A stretch of 10,516 nucleotides of DNA from Pseudomonadota bacterium (GTDB lineage: Bacteria > Pseudomonadota > Alphaproteobacteria > Rhizobiales > Devosiaceae), in the NCBI GenBank assembly GCA_023433985.1, contig JAEYTN010000080.1, positions 1 through 10,516 on the forward strand, read 5' to 3'. A model generated the notes under the pieces. It was not told where the DNA came from and ran no database searches. It saw nothing but the letters and a program-made list of their open reading frames with translations. Positions 1 through 7,044 of the stretch are shown here, one piece after another. Position 1 is the first letter of the stretch. Each line of letters starts with the position of its first letter. Made by a program: the position numbers and the translations under genes.

Positions 1-142
1 ACGGAACACTGCGTAACAATCGCAATTGTTGCCAATTGGGGAAGCAAGAGGAAACCAGAGACTCTCAAACAACGGCCATAAGCTGAAACGATCGCCCTCC
101 TGTTGGCGTGATTAAGCAGCGTCTCAACTTTGCCCGTTACAG

Positions 143-147
143 AGGAG
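143..147 (+). promoter_or_regulatory. Ribosome binding site of the glycine-rich protein gene
   Basis: AGGAG lies 6 nt before the ATG at 154. It fixes the start there rather than at the in-frame TTG at 130, which would put eight polar residues (including two Glu) in front of a well-formed signal peptide. In the rest of the leader (1-142) I see no convincing sigma70 promoter. The only visible structure is a pair of CAATTG/CCAATTG words around 23-38. Confidence 0.8.
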
Positions 148-153
148 AAGGTT

Positions 154-1065
154 ATGAAAGTTAGTGCAACTGCGTTCTGGGCGGCCCTGGTGCTCACTGC
201 CGGAGCAAGTGTTGTTCCAGCTACTGCCCAGAGTGTGCTCGGCGGTCTTTCCGACACGCTTGGTGGCGTCGTCGATGGCCTGACCGGCGGCGGTGGTGGC
301 GACGGCGGCCTGCTGAGCGTCGAATCCGGCCGCGCCGGGAACGATGCGACCGTCAATGCCGGCATCGGTAGCGGCAGCGGCGCGCCCAACAACATTGCCG
401 ACGTGAACCTTGGCGGCAACGGCGGCCTGCTCGGCAATGGCAACACCAACCTCAGCGTGACTGGCGGCAACGGGCAGGGTGGGCTGCTCAACAACGGCGG
501 CGTGCTCGGCACCGGCCTGCTCGATGGCGACGATGACGGCGGCGTGCTCGGTTCCGGCATTCTCGGCTCCAACCTCACCGCCGGCCTGAACCTCGGGGGG
601 CTCGGCCTCGATCTCACCGTCCCGGGCATCGGCGGCATCATCGGCGGTGGTGGTGGAGGCAATGGTGGGAACGGTGGCAATGGTGGCAACGGTGGCAACG
701 GCGGCATCGGCAACGGTGGGACCGATGGTCGCGTGCTCGTGGGCAGCATCGGTGGTGCCGCCGTGCAGGTGAACTGCTCGGTCAACGAGGGCCGCCAGGT
801 GCTGCAGCTCGCCTCCCAGGCGCCGGTCGATATTCGTGCCTGGGGCAGGGCAGCCAATGTCCAGGTGATGCCTGTTCGGCTCTGTCCGCAGGCCCGTGCC
901 CAGGTCGCGCAGATCTTCAACGCCTCGGGCAAGATCCAGCAGCTGCAGCGCGCCGCGGCCGGCGACGCGCTGATCTCCGCCTCGCTCAGCCGCACCCGCT
1001 ACGACGTCAACGACATCTACGCCGTGCAGGCGAGCGGCGGCCGGCTGGTGGTCTACGTGTACTGA
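154..1065 (+). CDS. Secreted glycine-rich protein of unknown function
   Basis: This encodes 303 residues from the ATG at 154, which has a good AGGAG site. Residues 1-25 form a Sec signal peptide: Lys2, a hydrophobic core, and an Ala-Thr-Ala cleavage site before Gln26. The mature protein should therefore be periplasmic or exported. Residues about 27-192 are low complexity, rich in Gly, Asn, Leu and Asp, with repeated GGLL/GNGG words and a run of Gly-Asn-Gly triplets near 167-190. The C-terminal 110 residues differ: they are of mixed composition, with two cysteines (Cys208 and Cys244) that could form a disulfide, and end in a hydrophobic V-V-Y-V-Y. This is probably a small folded domain carried on a flexible glycine-rich region. 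I do not recognise the family and assign no function; a surface or matrix protein is possible. It is a single-gene unit with its own terminator, convergent with the pump operon. Confidence 0.85.
   Translation: MKVSATAFWAALVLTAGASVVPATAQSVLGGLSDTLGGVVDGLTGGGGGDGGLLSVESGRAGNDATVNAGIGSGSGAPNNIADVNLGGNGGLLGNGNTNLSVTGGNGQGGLLNNGGVLGTGLLDGDDDGGVLGSGILGSNLTAGLNLGGLGLDLTVPGIGGIIGGGGGGNGGNGGNGGNGGNGGIGNGGTDGRVLVGSIGGAAVQVNCSVNEGRQVLQLASQAPVDIRAWGRAANVQVMPVRLCPQARAQVAQIFNASGKIQQLQRAAAGDALISASLSRTRYDVNDIYAVQASGGRLVVYVY
658..702 (+). repeat. In-frame 9-bp tandem repeat encoding Gly-Asn-Gly
   Basis: Five consecutive 9-nt units of the form GGN-AAY-GGY run from 658 to 702, with a degenerate continuation to about 720. 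Units differ only at third positions (AAT/AAC, GGT/GGC/GGG), so the amino-acid pattern is kept while the DNA varies. Length variation between strains by slippage or recombination would keep the frame. Confidence 0.85.
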
Positions 1066-1085
1066 CCTTTCCCACCGAACACGTC

Positions 1086-1115
1086 AAAGCGCGGAGCCAC
1101 GGGCTCCGCGCTTTT
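1086..1115 (+). terminator. Rho-independent terminator, probably bidirectional
   Basis: A perfect 13-bp stem (1086-1098 paired with 1102-1114) with loop ACG carries AAA on the 5' side and TTTT at 1112-1115. It begins 20 nt after the glycine-rich gene stops. The A and T ends are symmetric, so it can also act on minus-strand transcripts leaving the RND permease gene, which stops at 1189. The convergent intergenic stretch 1066-1188 holds otherwise only a GC-rich small palindrome at 1119-1132. Confidence 0.9.
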
Positions 1116-1118
1116 CCA

Positions 1119-1133
1119 CGCCGCCAGCGGCGC
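1119..1133. repeat. 15-bp GC-rich palindromic word, copy 1
   Basis: CGCCGCCAGCGGCGC contains a 6-bp inverted repeat around CA. The same 15 bases recur at 6428-6442. Both copies lie downstream of the stop codon of a minus-strand gene (the RND permease here, sodC there). It may be a short 3'-end hairpin, or a chance match in GC-rich DNA. Confidence 0.45.
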
Positions 1134-1188
1134 GGCGCCGTTGTGGCATCGGGGCAGATTCTCGGGGACTATGCTTGCCGCCCGCTGG

Positions 1189-4100
1189 TCACTCCGCCGG
1201 CGCCGGTGATGGGCCTCGCCCGTGCTGGTCCATCGGATCGGGTTCGTCCATCGTCTCGGCCGCGGCCAGTTCGCGCTGCAGCCGCGCCTCCTCCTCGGAC
1301 TTGGGTTTGCTGAACCCCGCGAGCAGCAGGTAGGCGACCGGCGTCAGGTAGAGCGTCGCCACCGCAGCGAAGCTCAGCCCGCCCACCATGATCCAGCCCA
1401 GCGCCGCGCGCGCTTCCGAACCGGCGCCGCCGGCCACGATCAGCGGCACGCCGCCCAGCACCGTGGCGATCATCGTCATCACCACCGGCCGCAGCCGGAT
1501 ATTCGCCGAGTTCTCGATCGCCTCCCGCACCGATTGCCCGCGGTCGCGCAGCTGGTTGGCGAACTCCACGATCAGGATGCCGTTCTTGGCCATGATCCCT
1601 ACCACGAGGATCAGCCCGATCTGGCTGTAGACGTTCGACGTGACCCCCGTGACCAGCATCGCGAACACCGCGCAGGCCAGTCCGAACGGCACCGTCGCCA
1701 TCACGATGATGGCGCTCCACACGCTCTCGAACTGAGCCGCCAGCACCAGCAGGATCACCACCAGTGCGAACCCGAACGTGACGAGCAGCCCGCTATTGCT
1801 TTCGCCCAGCGTCCTGGCTTCCGCCATCGGCACGATGCCGGCGCCCTCGGGCAGCAGCGGCTGCGCGATCGCCACCGCCTCGTTGAAGGCGTCCCCGAGC
1901 GCGAACCCGTCGGTCAGCGCCGCCGTCACCGTCACCGCCCGCCGCTGCCCCTCGCGTCCGAGCGAGGGCGCAATCGGCGCCTCCGTCAGCGACGCGATGG
2001 TCGACATCGGCACATACCGGCCGTCGGAGGTCTTGAGGAAGATCGACTCGAGGTCGCCGGGGTCGTTCACGGGGCTCGAGGTCGAGAGCATCCGCACCGA
2101 ATAGCTGGCGTCGTTGATGAACACCGTGCCCACGTCGGAGCCGTCGATCATCGCCTGCATGGTGGCCGCGAGGCCGTTGATGTCGATGCCGAGGTTCGCC
2201 GCCTTCTCGCGATCGATGGTCAGCGTCATCTGCGGCTGCGTCGTCTCGTAGTTTACCGAGACGCGGCCCCACTTCTCGTCTTTCTCGAGTTCCGACTTGA
2301 TCTGCTGCGCCGATGCCGCCAGCGTCTCGTAGTTGTCGCCCAGCAGCGCGAATTGCAGGCCCGAGCCGCCGCCGCGTACGCCCAGGCTGTTGCCCTGGCG
2401 GATATTGGCGCGTACGCCCGGCACGTTGGCCAGCATCTGCGTCACCTCGGCGGCGATCTGCTGCTGGCTCCGCTCGCGGTGCTCCCAGTCTGCCAGCGTC
2501 ATGATGATGAAGCCCGACGAGGTGTTCGACCCGAACCCCGAGATCGAGAAGATGCTCGTGGCTTCCCCGCTCGCCTTGTAGGGCTGCAGCATGTCCTCGA
2601 CCTTCTGCATCTGCGTGCGGGTGAAATCGAGGCTCACAGTGTTCGGCGCCGACACGTTGATGGCGATGGACGAGCGGTCCTCGGGCGGCGTCAGCTCCTG
2701 CTTCAGCGTCCCCCACACCGCGAAGGCCGAGCCGGCGAAGATCACGGCAATCACGATCACCACCAGCGGGTTGGCGAGCGCCAGCCGCAGTGTATGCCGG
2801 TAGAAGCCGGCGAGCAGCCCGCCGAAGCGCTCCAGCAGGTTGGGCGGCCGCTCCTTGTGCGGCTTCAGCATGCGTGATGCGAGCATCGGCGCGAGCGACA
2901 GTGCCACCACCGCGGACAGCCCGACGGAAATGGCAAGTGTGAAGCCGAACTCGCGGAACAGCTGCCCGGTCTGCCCGGGCAGGAACGAAATCGGGATGAA
3001 CACTGCCGCCAGCGTCGCGGTCGTCGCGATCACCGCGAAGAACACTTCCTGCGTCCCCAGCACCGCTGCGGCCCGCGGGCCGAGCCCCATGCCGCGTCGG
3101 CGGGTGATGTTCTCGAGCACCACGATGCCGTCATCCACCACGAGCCCGGTAGCGATCACCAGCGCCAGCAGCGTCAGGATGTTGAGCGAGAAGCCGAAGG
3201 CATAGATGCCCGCAATGGTGCCGATCAGCGCCACCGGCATGGTCACGGCGGGAATGATCGTCGCCCGCCAGTCCAGCAGGAACAGGAAGATGATCACGAT
3301 CACGCCCACCACGGCGATGATCAGCGAGCGCTCCACTTCCTCGATGGCGCCCGAGATGAACACCGACTCGTCGGACGAAATCTTGATGTCGACGCCCGGC
3401 GGCAGCGAGCCCTCGAGCTCCTCGACGGCCTTCTTGACCCCCTCAGAGATCTGCACCGTGTTGGATTGCGCCTGCCGCACGATGCCCAGCCCAATGCCCG
3501 ATTTGCCATCCGAGCGCAGCCCCGAGTTCGAAGCGCCGGGCGAAAACACCACGCTCGCCACGTCGCCGAGCCGGGTCTTGCCCTTGATGACGATGTCCTC
3601 GAATTCCTCCGGCGTGTTTACCTCGGCAATCGCGCGGATCGCGATGTTCTGGTTGGTGCCGTTGAGGGAGCCGGCTGGGCTGTCGAAGGCGATGGTAGAG
3701 AGGGCGTTGCGCACGTCGCCCACGGTCAGCCCCAGGCTCGCGAGCTTCACCTGGTCGACGTCGATCTCGAACACGCGGTCCTGCGTGCCGTTCACCTGCA
3801 CGTCCGCGACCCCGGGCACGGCGGCGAGCCGCTCCTCGATCACGTCGTTGACCAGTTCCGTCAGCTCGTCGCGGCTCATCGTGTCCGAGGTGACCGCGAG
3901 CTGGATGATCGCCTGAGCGTCGGAATCGGCCTTCACGATGGTCGGCGAATCCGCCCCGTCCGGCAGCCGGTTGGTGATGCGGCTCAGCGCGTCGCGGATA
4001 TCGGATGTGGCGTTGTCGAGGTTGGTGCCGTCCGTGAAGGTCAGTGACACGCGGCTCCGCCCATAGGACGAGCTCGACGAGATCGACGCCACGCCCTGCA

Positions 4101-4350
4101 CCCGCGCCACCGCGCCCTCGATCGCCGAGGTGATCTCGCGGTCGACCGTTTCGGCCGAGGCGCCGTCGAAATTGGTGGAGATCGACAGGGTAGGGCGCTC
4201 GACACTCGGCAGTTCGCGGATTTCGACGCCGAAGAACGCCGCCAGGCCCGCCACGATGATCAGCGCGCTCACCACGATGGCCAGCACCGGCCGGCGCACG
4301 AACAGCCCTGCTATCGCCCCGCCGCGCTCGTTCTGGCTCTGGATGCTCAC
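1189..4350 (-). CDS. RND multidrug efflux permease, HAE1/AcrB type
   Basis: This 1053-residue inner-membrane pump subunit uses the proton gradient to expel hydrophobic or amphipathic compounds through a tripartite complex. Length and layout are those of the AcrB family: a TM helix at about 20-42, a first periplasmic loop at about 43-340, TM helices at about 341-495, a linker helix, TM7 at about 527-547, a second periplasmic loop to about 850, and TM helices to about 1013. Proton-relay residues are visible: paired Asp406-Asp407 in TM4 (GLVVDDG) and Lys922 in TM10 (GIMAKNG). The tail at 1014-1053 is acidic and cytoplasmic. The start is GTG at 4350, with GGGAG 6 nt upstream. It overlaps the stop of the fusion-protein gene by 4 nt, so translation is probably coupled. 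The substrate cannot be read from sequence. No outer-membrane factor gene is adjacent. Confidence 0.96.
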   Translation of the reverse strand: MSIQSQNERGGAIAGLFVRRPVLAIVVSALIIVAGLAAFFGVEIRELPSVERPTLSISTNFDGASAETVDREITSAIEGAVARVQGVASISSSSSYGRSRVSLTFTDGTNLDNATSDIRDALSRITNRLPDGADSPTIVKADSDAQAIIQLAVTSDTMSRDELTELVNDVIEERLAAVPGVADVQVNGTQDRVFEIDVDQVKLASLGLTVGDVRNALSTIAFDSPAGSLNGTNQNIAIRAIAEVNTPEEFEDIVIKGKTRLGDVASVVFSPGASNSGLRSDGKSGIGLGIVRQAQSNTVQISEGVKKAVEELEGSLPPGVDIKISSDESVFISGAIEEVERSLIIAVVGVIVIIFLFLLDWRATIIPAVTMPVALIGTIAGIYAFGFSLNILTLLALVIATGLVVDDGIVVLENITRRRGMGLGPRAAAVLGTQEVFFAVIATTATLAAVFIPISFLPGQTGQLFREFGFTLAISVGLSAVVALSLAPMLASRMLKPHKERPPNLLERFGGLLAGFYRHTLRLALANPLVVIVIAVIFAGSAFAVWGTLKQELTPPEDRSSIAINVSAPNTVSLDFTRTQMQKVEDMLQPYKASGEATSIFSISGFGSNTSSGFIIMTLADWEHRERSQQQIAAEVTQMLANVPGVRANIRQGNSLGVRGGGSGLQFALLGDNYETLAASAQQIKSELEKDEKWGRVSVNYETTQPQMTLTIDREKAANLGIDINGLAATMQAMIDGSDVGTVFINDASYSVRMLSTSSPVNDPGDLESIFLKTSDGRYVPMSTIASLTEAPIAPSLGREGQRRAVTVTAALTDGFALGDAFNEAVAIAQPLLPEGAGIVPMAEARTLGESNSGLLVTFGFALVVILLVLAAQFESVWSAIIVMATVPFGLACAVFAMLVTGVTSNVYSQIGLILVVGIMAKNGILIVEFANQLRDRGQSVREAIENSANIRLRPVVMTMIATVLGGVPLIVAGGAGSEARAALGWIMVGGLSFAAVATLYLTPVAYLLLAGFSKPKSEEEARLQRELAAAETMDEPDPMDQHGRGPSPAPAE

Positions 4351-5582
4351 AGCGCGCTCCCGGGTTGGGCGCCGCCCCGGTTGCCGTCGCCACCGCCGCG
4401 CTGACCGTCACCGGCCGGTTCGGGTGCCTCATCGAGAAGTCGCACCGTCGCGCCCGCCGTCAGCTGCTGCACGCCTTGCGTTACCACCTGGTCGCCTGCG
4501 CTGAGCTCGGCCTTCACCAGCACGCCGTCCGAGTTGCGCTGGATCACCTGGACCGGCACCCGCTCGACCTTCTTGTCCGCGTATTTCCACAGGTACGCGC
4601 CCTCGCTTGACCACTGGATGGCGAGCGGATCGACGGACGGGAAGCTCTCTCCCGGGAAGGTCATCGACACCGAAAAGCTCATTCCCGGCTTCAGTCGGCC
4701 ATCGTCGTTCGGGATCTGCGCCTCGACCTGCAGCGTGCGGCTCGTCGGGTCGATCCGGTTATCGACCGCGCTCACCTGGCCCGCGATCGTCACCCCCGGC
4801 AATGCCACCGCCGAAGCCACCACCGGCATGCCGACGCCGATCGCCCCGGCATACCGCTCCGGCACCCAGAAGCTGACCCGGATATGCGAGGTATCCTCAA
4901 CCGTGGTGACCACGCTCTGCGACGTCACCGTGTTCCCCGGGTTCACCTGGAACAGCCCGATCGTCCCCGCGATCGGCGTCGAGATCGTCCGCCGCTTCAA
5001 GGCGAGCTCGGCGTTCTTGAGCTCGAGGTCGGCATTGTTGAACGCCAGCTGCGCCGCATTTACCTGCACCGTCGTGGCGTTGTTCGCTCCCGCCAGCGCG
5101 TTGGTGCGCTCGAGCGCCGCCTGCGCATCGTCGAAGCTCAGCTTCGCGCGGTCATAGGCGATCTGCTCGGCATCCGCATCGAGCCGCCCGATCACCGCTC
5201 CGGCGGCCACGTCCTGCCCCGGCTGCACCACCAGTTCGGCCAGCGTTCCCGCCGCCGGCGAAACCACCGTCACCGAATGCGCCGCCGCGCCTTCACCGAT
5301 CGCCGTCAGCTTGTCGTTGATGGTCGCGAGCACCACCGGCGCCGTTACCACCACCATGGTTCGCGCGCCGCCGCGCCCGCCAAACCGCTGTCCGCCGCCC
5401 CCGGCCTGCGCCTGTGCGCCACCCGCCGGTCCGCCCGGACCGGTCGCCGCCACGGCCGGCTCGGCCACGGGGACGTTGATGCCAAGCCTGGCCAACTGCT
5501 CCGGCGCCCCGGGCACAAGAACGACATAGGCGGCCGCTGCCGCCCCCACGATGACGAGCGAAACCAGTATCTGGCGGATCAA
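4347..5582 (-). CDS. RND efflux membrane fusion protein (periplasmic adaptor)
   Basis: This 411-residue adaptor links the permease to an outer-membrane channel. An N-terminal membrane anchor spans about 5-24. There is no lipobox and the protein has no cysteine, so it is not a lipoprotein. Residues about 47-73 are a Gly/Gln/Arg-rich linker. Then come lipoyl half-motifs (about 104-135 and 199-230, including STPIAGTIG) around an alpha-helical hairpin at about 137-198, a beta-barrel at about 235-308 (DPTSRTLQVEA, RLKPGM), and a membrane-proximal domain to about 382. The tail at 384-411 is again Gly/Arg/Asp-rich, which is unusual. The start is TTG at 5582: an in-frame TAA lies three codons upstream, so nothing earlier is possible. 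The Shine-Dalgarno site is weak (GGGA about 9 nt upstream), which may limit expression. It is the first gene of the pump operon and overlaps the permease by 4 nt. Confidence 0.93.
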   Translation of the reverse strand: MIRQILVSLVIVGAAAAAYVVLVPGAPEQLARLGINVPVAEPAVAATGPGGPAGGAQAQAGGGGQRFGGRGGARTMVVVTAPVVLATINDKLTAIGEGAAAHSVTVVSPAAGTLAELVVQPGQDVAAGAVIGRLDADAEQIAYDRAKLSFDDAQAALERTNALAGANNATTVQVNAAQLAFNNADLELKNAELALKRRTISTPIAGTIGLFQVNPGNTVTSQSVVTTVEDTSHIRVSFWVPERYAGAIGVGMPVVASAVALPGVTIAGQVSAVDNRIDPTSRTLQVEAQIPNDDGRLKPGMSFSVSMTFPGESFPSVDPLAIQWSSEGAYLWKYADKKVERVPVQVIQRNSDGVLVKAELSAGDQVVTQGVQQLTAGATVRLLDEAPEPAGDGQRGGGDGNRGGAQPGSAL

Positions 5583-5674
5583 GCGATCTTATCCCAACGC
5601 GAGAAGCCCGGCTGAGCCTGCGCCCGGGCGAAACACATGCGAAAAAAAGATACCATCGCCCCCGCCCCCCGCAC

Positions 5675-5683
5675 ATTAAATCA
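5675..5683 (-). promoter_or_regulatory. Possible extended -10 promoter of the RND operon
   Basis: Read on the minus strand, TGATTTAAT matches an extended -10 element (TGN plus TTTAAT, 5 of 6 to consensus). It sits in the only AT-rich patch of the 167-bp gap between the ankyrin gene and the fusion-protein gene. No good -35 is present. Transcription would start near 5668, leaving a leader of about 85 nt that includes a T7 run (5642-5648) and a possible GCCCGG/CCGGGC stem (5606-5611 with 5624-5629). Confidence 0.3.
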
Positions 5684-5749
5684 CTGTAACAAAATCGCGC
5701 GCAGCCACGGACTTTGGTCGCAGGGCAGGGGTAATAGGGGCTTCCCACC

Positions 5750-6412
5750 TCAGGCAGGTCGGTCCCGAGCCATCGCCTCCAGCCGCACCGCCAGCCACTC
5801 ATGCCCGCCCGCCCGCGCATGCGCCGTCGCATCCATCGCCCGCGCATTCGTCTTCCGCGCGTCCGCCCCGAACAGCAGCAGCATCGCCACGATCGCGGTG
5901 TCACCATGCTGGGCCGCCACATGCAGCGGCGTGAATCCGTCCGCCTGCTCCTGGTCCGGCTCCGCTCCCGCCCGCAACAACTGCTCGACGAACCCCGTAT
6001 TCCGCCGCGCCGTCGCCGCATGCAGTGCCGCTACCCGCTGCGGGTTCTCCGCCTGCCGGCTCACGTCGGCCGTCAGCGGCAGCAGCCGCTCGAATGCCTC
6101 GGCATTGTCGAAGAACGCCGCCAGCGCCAGCGGTGCGAACCCGTCGGGCGACAGCCCGTTGCCGTCCCACCCGTCCGCGAGCGCCGTTTCCAGCGCCGCC
6201 CGGTCGCCCACGATGATGGCCTCGCAGGGGTCGAGCCCCGGCAGCACCGCCCGCACGACCGAAATCGCCTCGGGCTTGCCCATATAGGCGGCCCACGCCA
6301 GCAGCGAAGCCCCACCGACGTGACGCTGCTGCGCCAGCGCAGGGTCCTGCGCCAAAACGCGTTGCAACGCGTCGATATCGCCGCTGGCGACGAGGTCGAA
6401 TGGGTCGCTCAT
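5750..6412 (-). CDS. Small ankyrin-repeat protein
   Basis: This 220-residue protein is made almost wholly of ankyrin repeats, helix-turn-helix units that bind partner proteins. The clearest repeat is residues 158-190, containing GFTPLHVAAQHGD followed by a helix ending in LLLFGAD. A second lies at 124-157 (VAALHAATARRNT, then LLRAGAEPD). Weaker ones lie near 34-60 and 90-115. There is no signal peptide or membrane segment, so it should be cytoplasmic. The single cysteine is Cys63. The ATG at 6412 begins 39 nt after sodC stops, on the same strand, so it is probably the last gene of the sodC cluster. The Shine-Dalgarno match is poor (GAGG about 12 nt upstream). Function is unknown. By analogy with ankyrin genes beside catalase genes in other proteobacteria, a supporting role in oxidative-stress defence is possible, but that is inference. 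Confidence 0.9.
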   Translation of the reverse strand: MSDPFDLVASGDIDALQRVLAQDPALAQQRHVGGASLLAWAAYMGKPEAISVVRAVLPGLDPCEAIIVGDRAALETALADGWDGNGLSPDGFAPLALAAFFDNAEAFERLLPLTADVSRQAENPQRVAALHAATARRNTGFVEQLLRAGAEPDQEQADGFTPLHVAAQHGDTAIVAMLLLFGADARKTNARAMDATAHARAGGHEWLAVRLEAMARDRPA

Positions 6413-6427
6413 CTCGCGACCATACCT

Positions 6428-6442
6428 CGCCGCCAGCGGCGC
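6428..6442. repeat. 15-bp GC-rich palindromic word, copy 2
   Basis: This is identical to 1119-1133. It lies in the 39-nt gap between sodC and the ankyrin gene and overlaps a second inverted repeat at 6438-6452 (GGCGCTTGAAGCGCC) that runs into the sodC stop codon. The two hairpins share bases and cannot form together. No T-run follows, so this is not a standard terminator. Confidence 0.45.
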
Positions 6443-6451
6443 TTGAAGCGC

Positions 6452-7006
6452 CTACTGCGCCGCCGCACCCTCGATCACGCCACAGGCAATCCGGTCACCC
6501 GAATTGCCCGACGGGTCGGATTTGTAGTCGTCCGGATCGGCGTGGATCACGATGGCCGAACCGTCGGCGTCGAACAGGCTGTTTTCGCCCTCGCCGAGCG
6601 TCACCGCTTCGCTCATCAGGTCCACCAACGCGCCGGCGCCCTCGGGCGGCACGCCGATATTGGGCAGGTCGCCTGCATGCGGACCTTCGGGGTTTTCGGT
6701 GCCATGCAGCTTGTTGGCCGGATTGAAGTGCGGCCCGGCAGATTCGAACTTGCTGGCAGCGTCGCAATTCCCCGTCTGGTGGAAGTGGATGCCGTGGTCG
6801 CCACCGGGCAGCCCGGTCAGTTCGCCGGTAACGTGCACGCCGCTGCCCATGCTCTTGAACTCGAGCGTGCCGAGGCTGTTGCCCTCGAGGTCCATCACCT
6901 CTGCCGTAGCGCCGGGGACGGCCGTATCGGTCGAACTGGCTTCCTGCGCCAGCGCGGGTACCGCCAGCACGGCGAAGGCGGCAAGGGAGAGTGCAAGGCG
7001 TTTCAT
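6452..7006 (-). CDS. sodC: Periplasmic Cu,Zn superoxide dismutase
   Basis: This 184-residue enzyme converts superoxide to oxygen and hydrogen peroxide in the periplasm. A signal peptide spans residues 1-20, ending Ala-Leu-Ala before Gln21. All metal ligands of the family are visible: His74 and His76 (HGIHFH), bridging His93 (GPHFNP), His101, His110 and Asp113 (GPHAGD), and His155 (VIHADPDD). Copper should bind His74, His76, His93 and His155; zinc should bind His93, His101, His110 and Asp113. Cys81 (in TGNC) and Cys175 give the conserved disulfide, and Arg172 (GDRIACG) is the active-site arginine that guides superoxide. The protein should therefore be active. The ATG at 7006 has a strong GGAGGAG site 6 nt upstream (7013-7019). 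The same frame stays open further upstream, but that part is antisense to nothing and in the wrong frame of the regulator gene, so it is not coding. It lies 38 nt after the GlxA-like regulator gene, on the same strand. Confidence 0.97.
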   Translation of the reverse strand: MKRLALSLAAFAVLAVPALAQEASSTDTAVPGATAEVMDLEGNSLGTLEFKSMGSGVHVTGELTGLPGGDHGIHFHQTGNCDAASKFESAGPHFNPANKLHGTENPEGPHAGDLPNIGVPPEGAGALVDLMSEAVTLGEGENSLFDADGSAIVIHADPDDYKSDPSGNSGDRIACGVIEGAAAQ

Positions 7007-7012
7007 GAGTGG

Positions 7013-7019
7013 CTCCTCC
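7013..7019 (-). promoter_or_regulatory. Ribosome binding site of sodC
   Basis: GGAGGAG on the minus strand, 6 nt before the ATG at 7006, is the strongest Shine-Dalgarno match in the cluster. It decides the sodC start and suggests efficient translation independent of the upstream gene. Just upstream in the message a small stem (GTTGGG/CCCAAC, 7025-7030 with 7038-7043) could form. It has no T-run after it and is unlikely to be a terminator. Confidence 0.8.
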
Positions 7020-7044
7020 ATCTTGTTGGGATGAAGCCCCAACG

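Noticed and set aside
130..153. TTG at 130 as start of the glycine-rich protein
   Set aside because: It would add eight polar residues before the signal peptide, and AGGAG is correctly spaced for the ATG at 154 but lies inside that extension.
1222..2877. Long plus-strand open frame of 551 codons
   Set aside because: It is antisense to the RND permease and His/Arg/Gln-rich in the way expected of reverse-strand shadows in GC-rich genes, with no recognisable domain.
5642..5648. T7 run on the minus strand as a terminator of the ankyrin gene
   Set aside because: There is no inverted repeat immediately upstream of it in the direction of transcription; it is more likely leader sequence of the RND operon.
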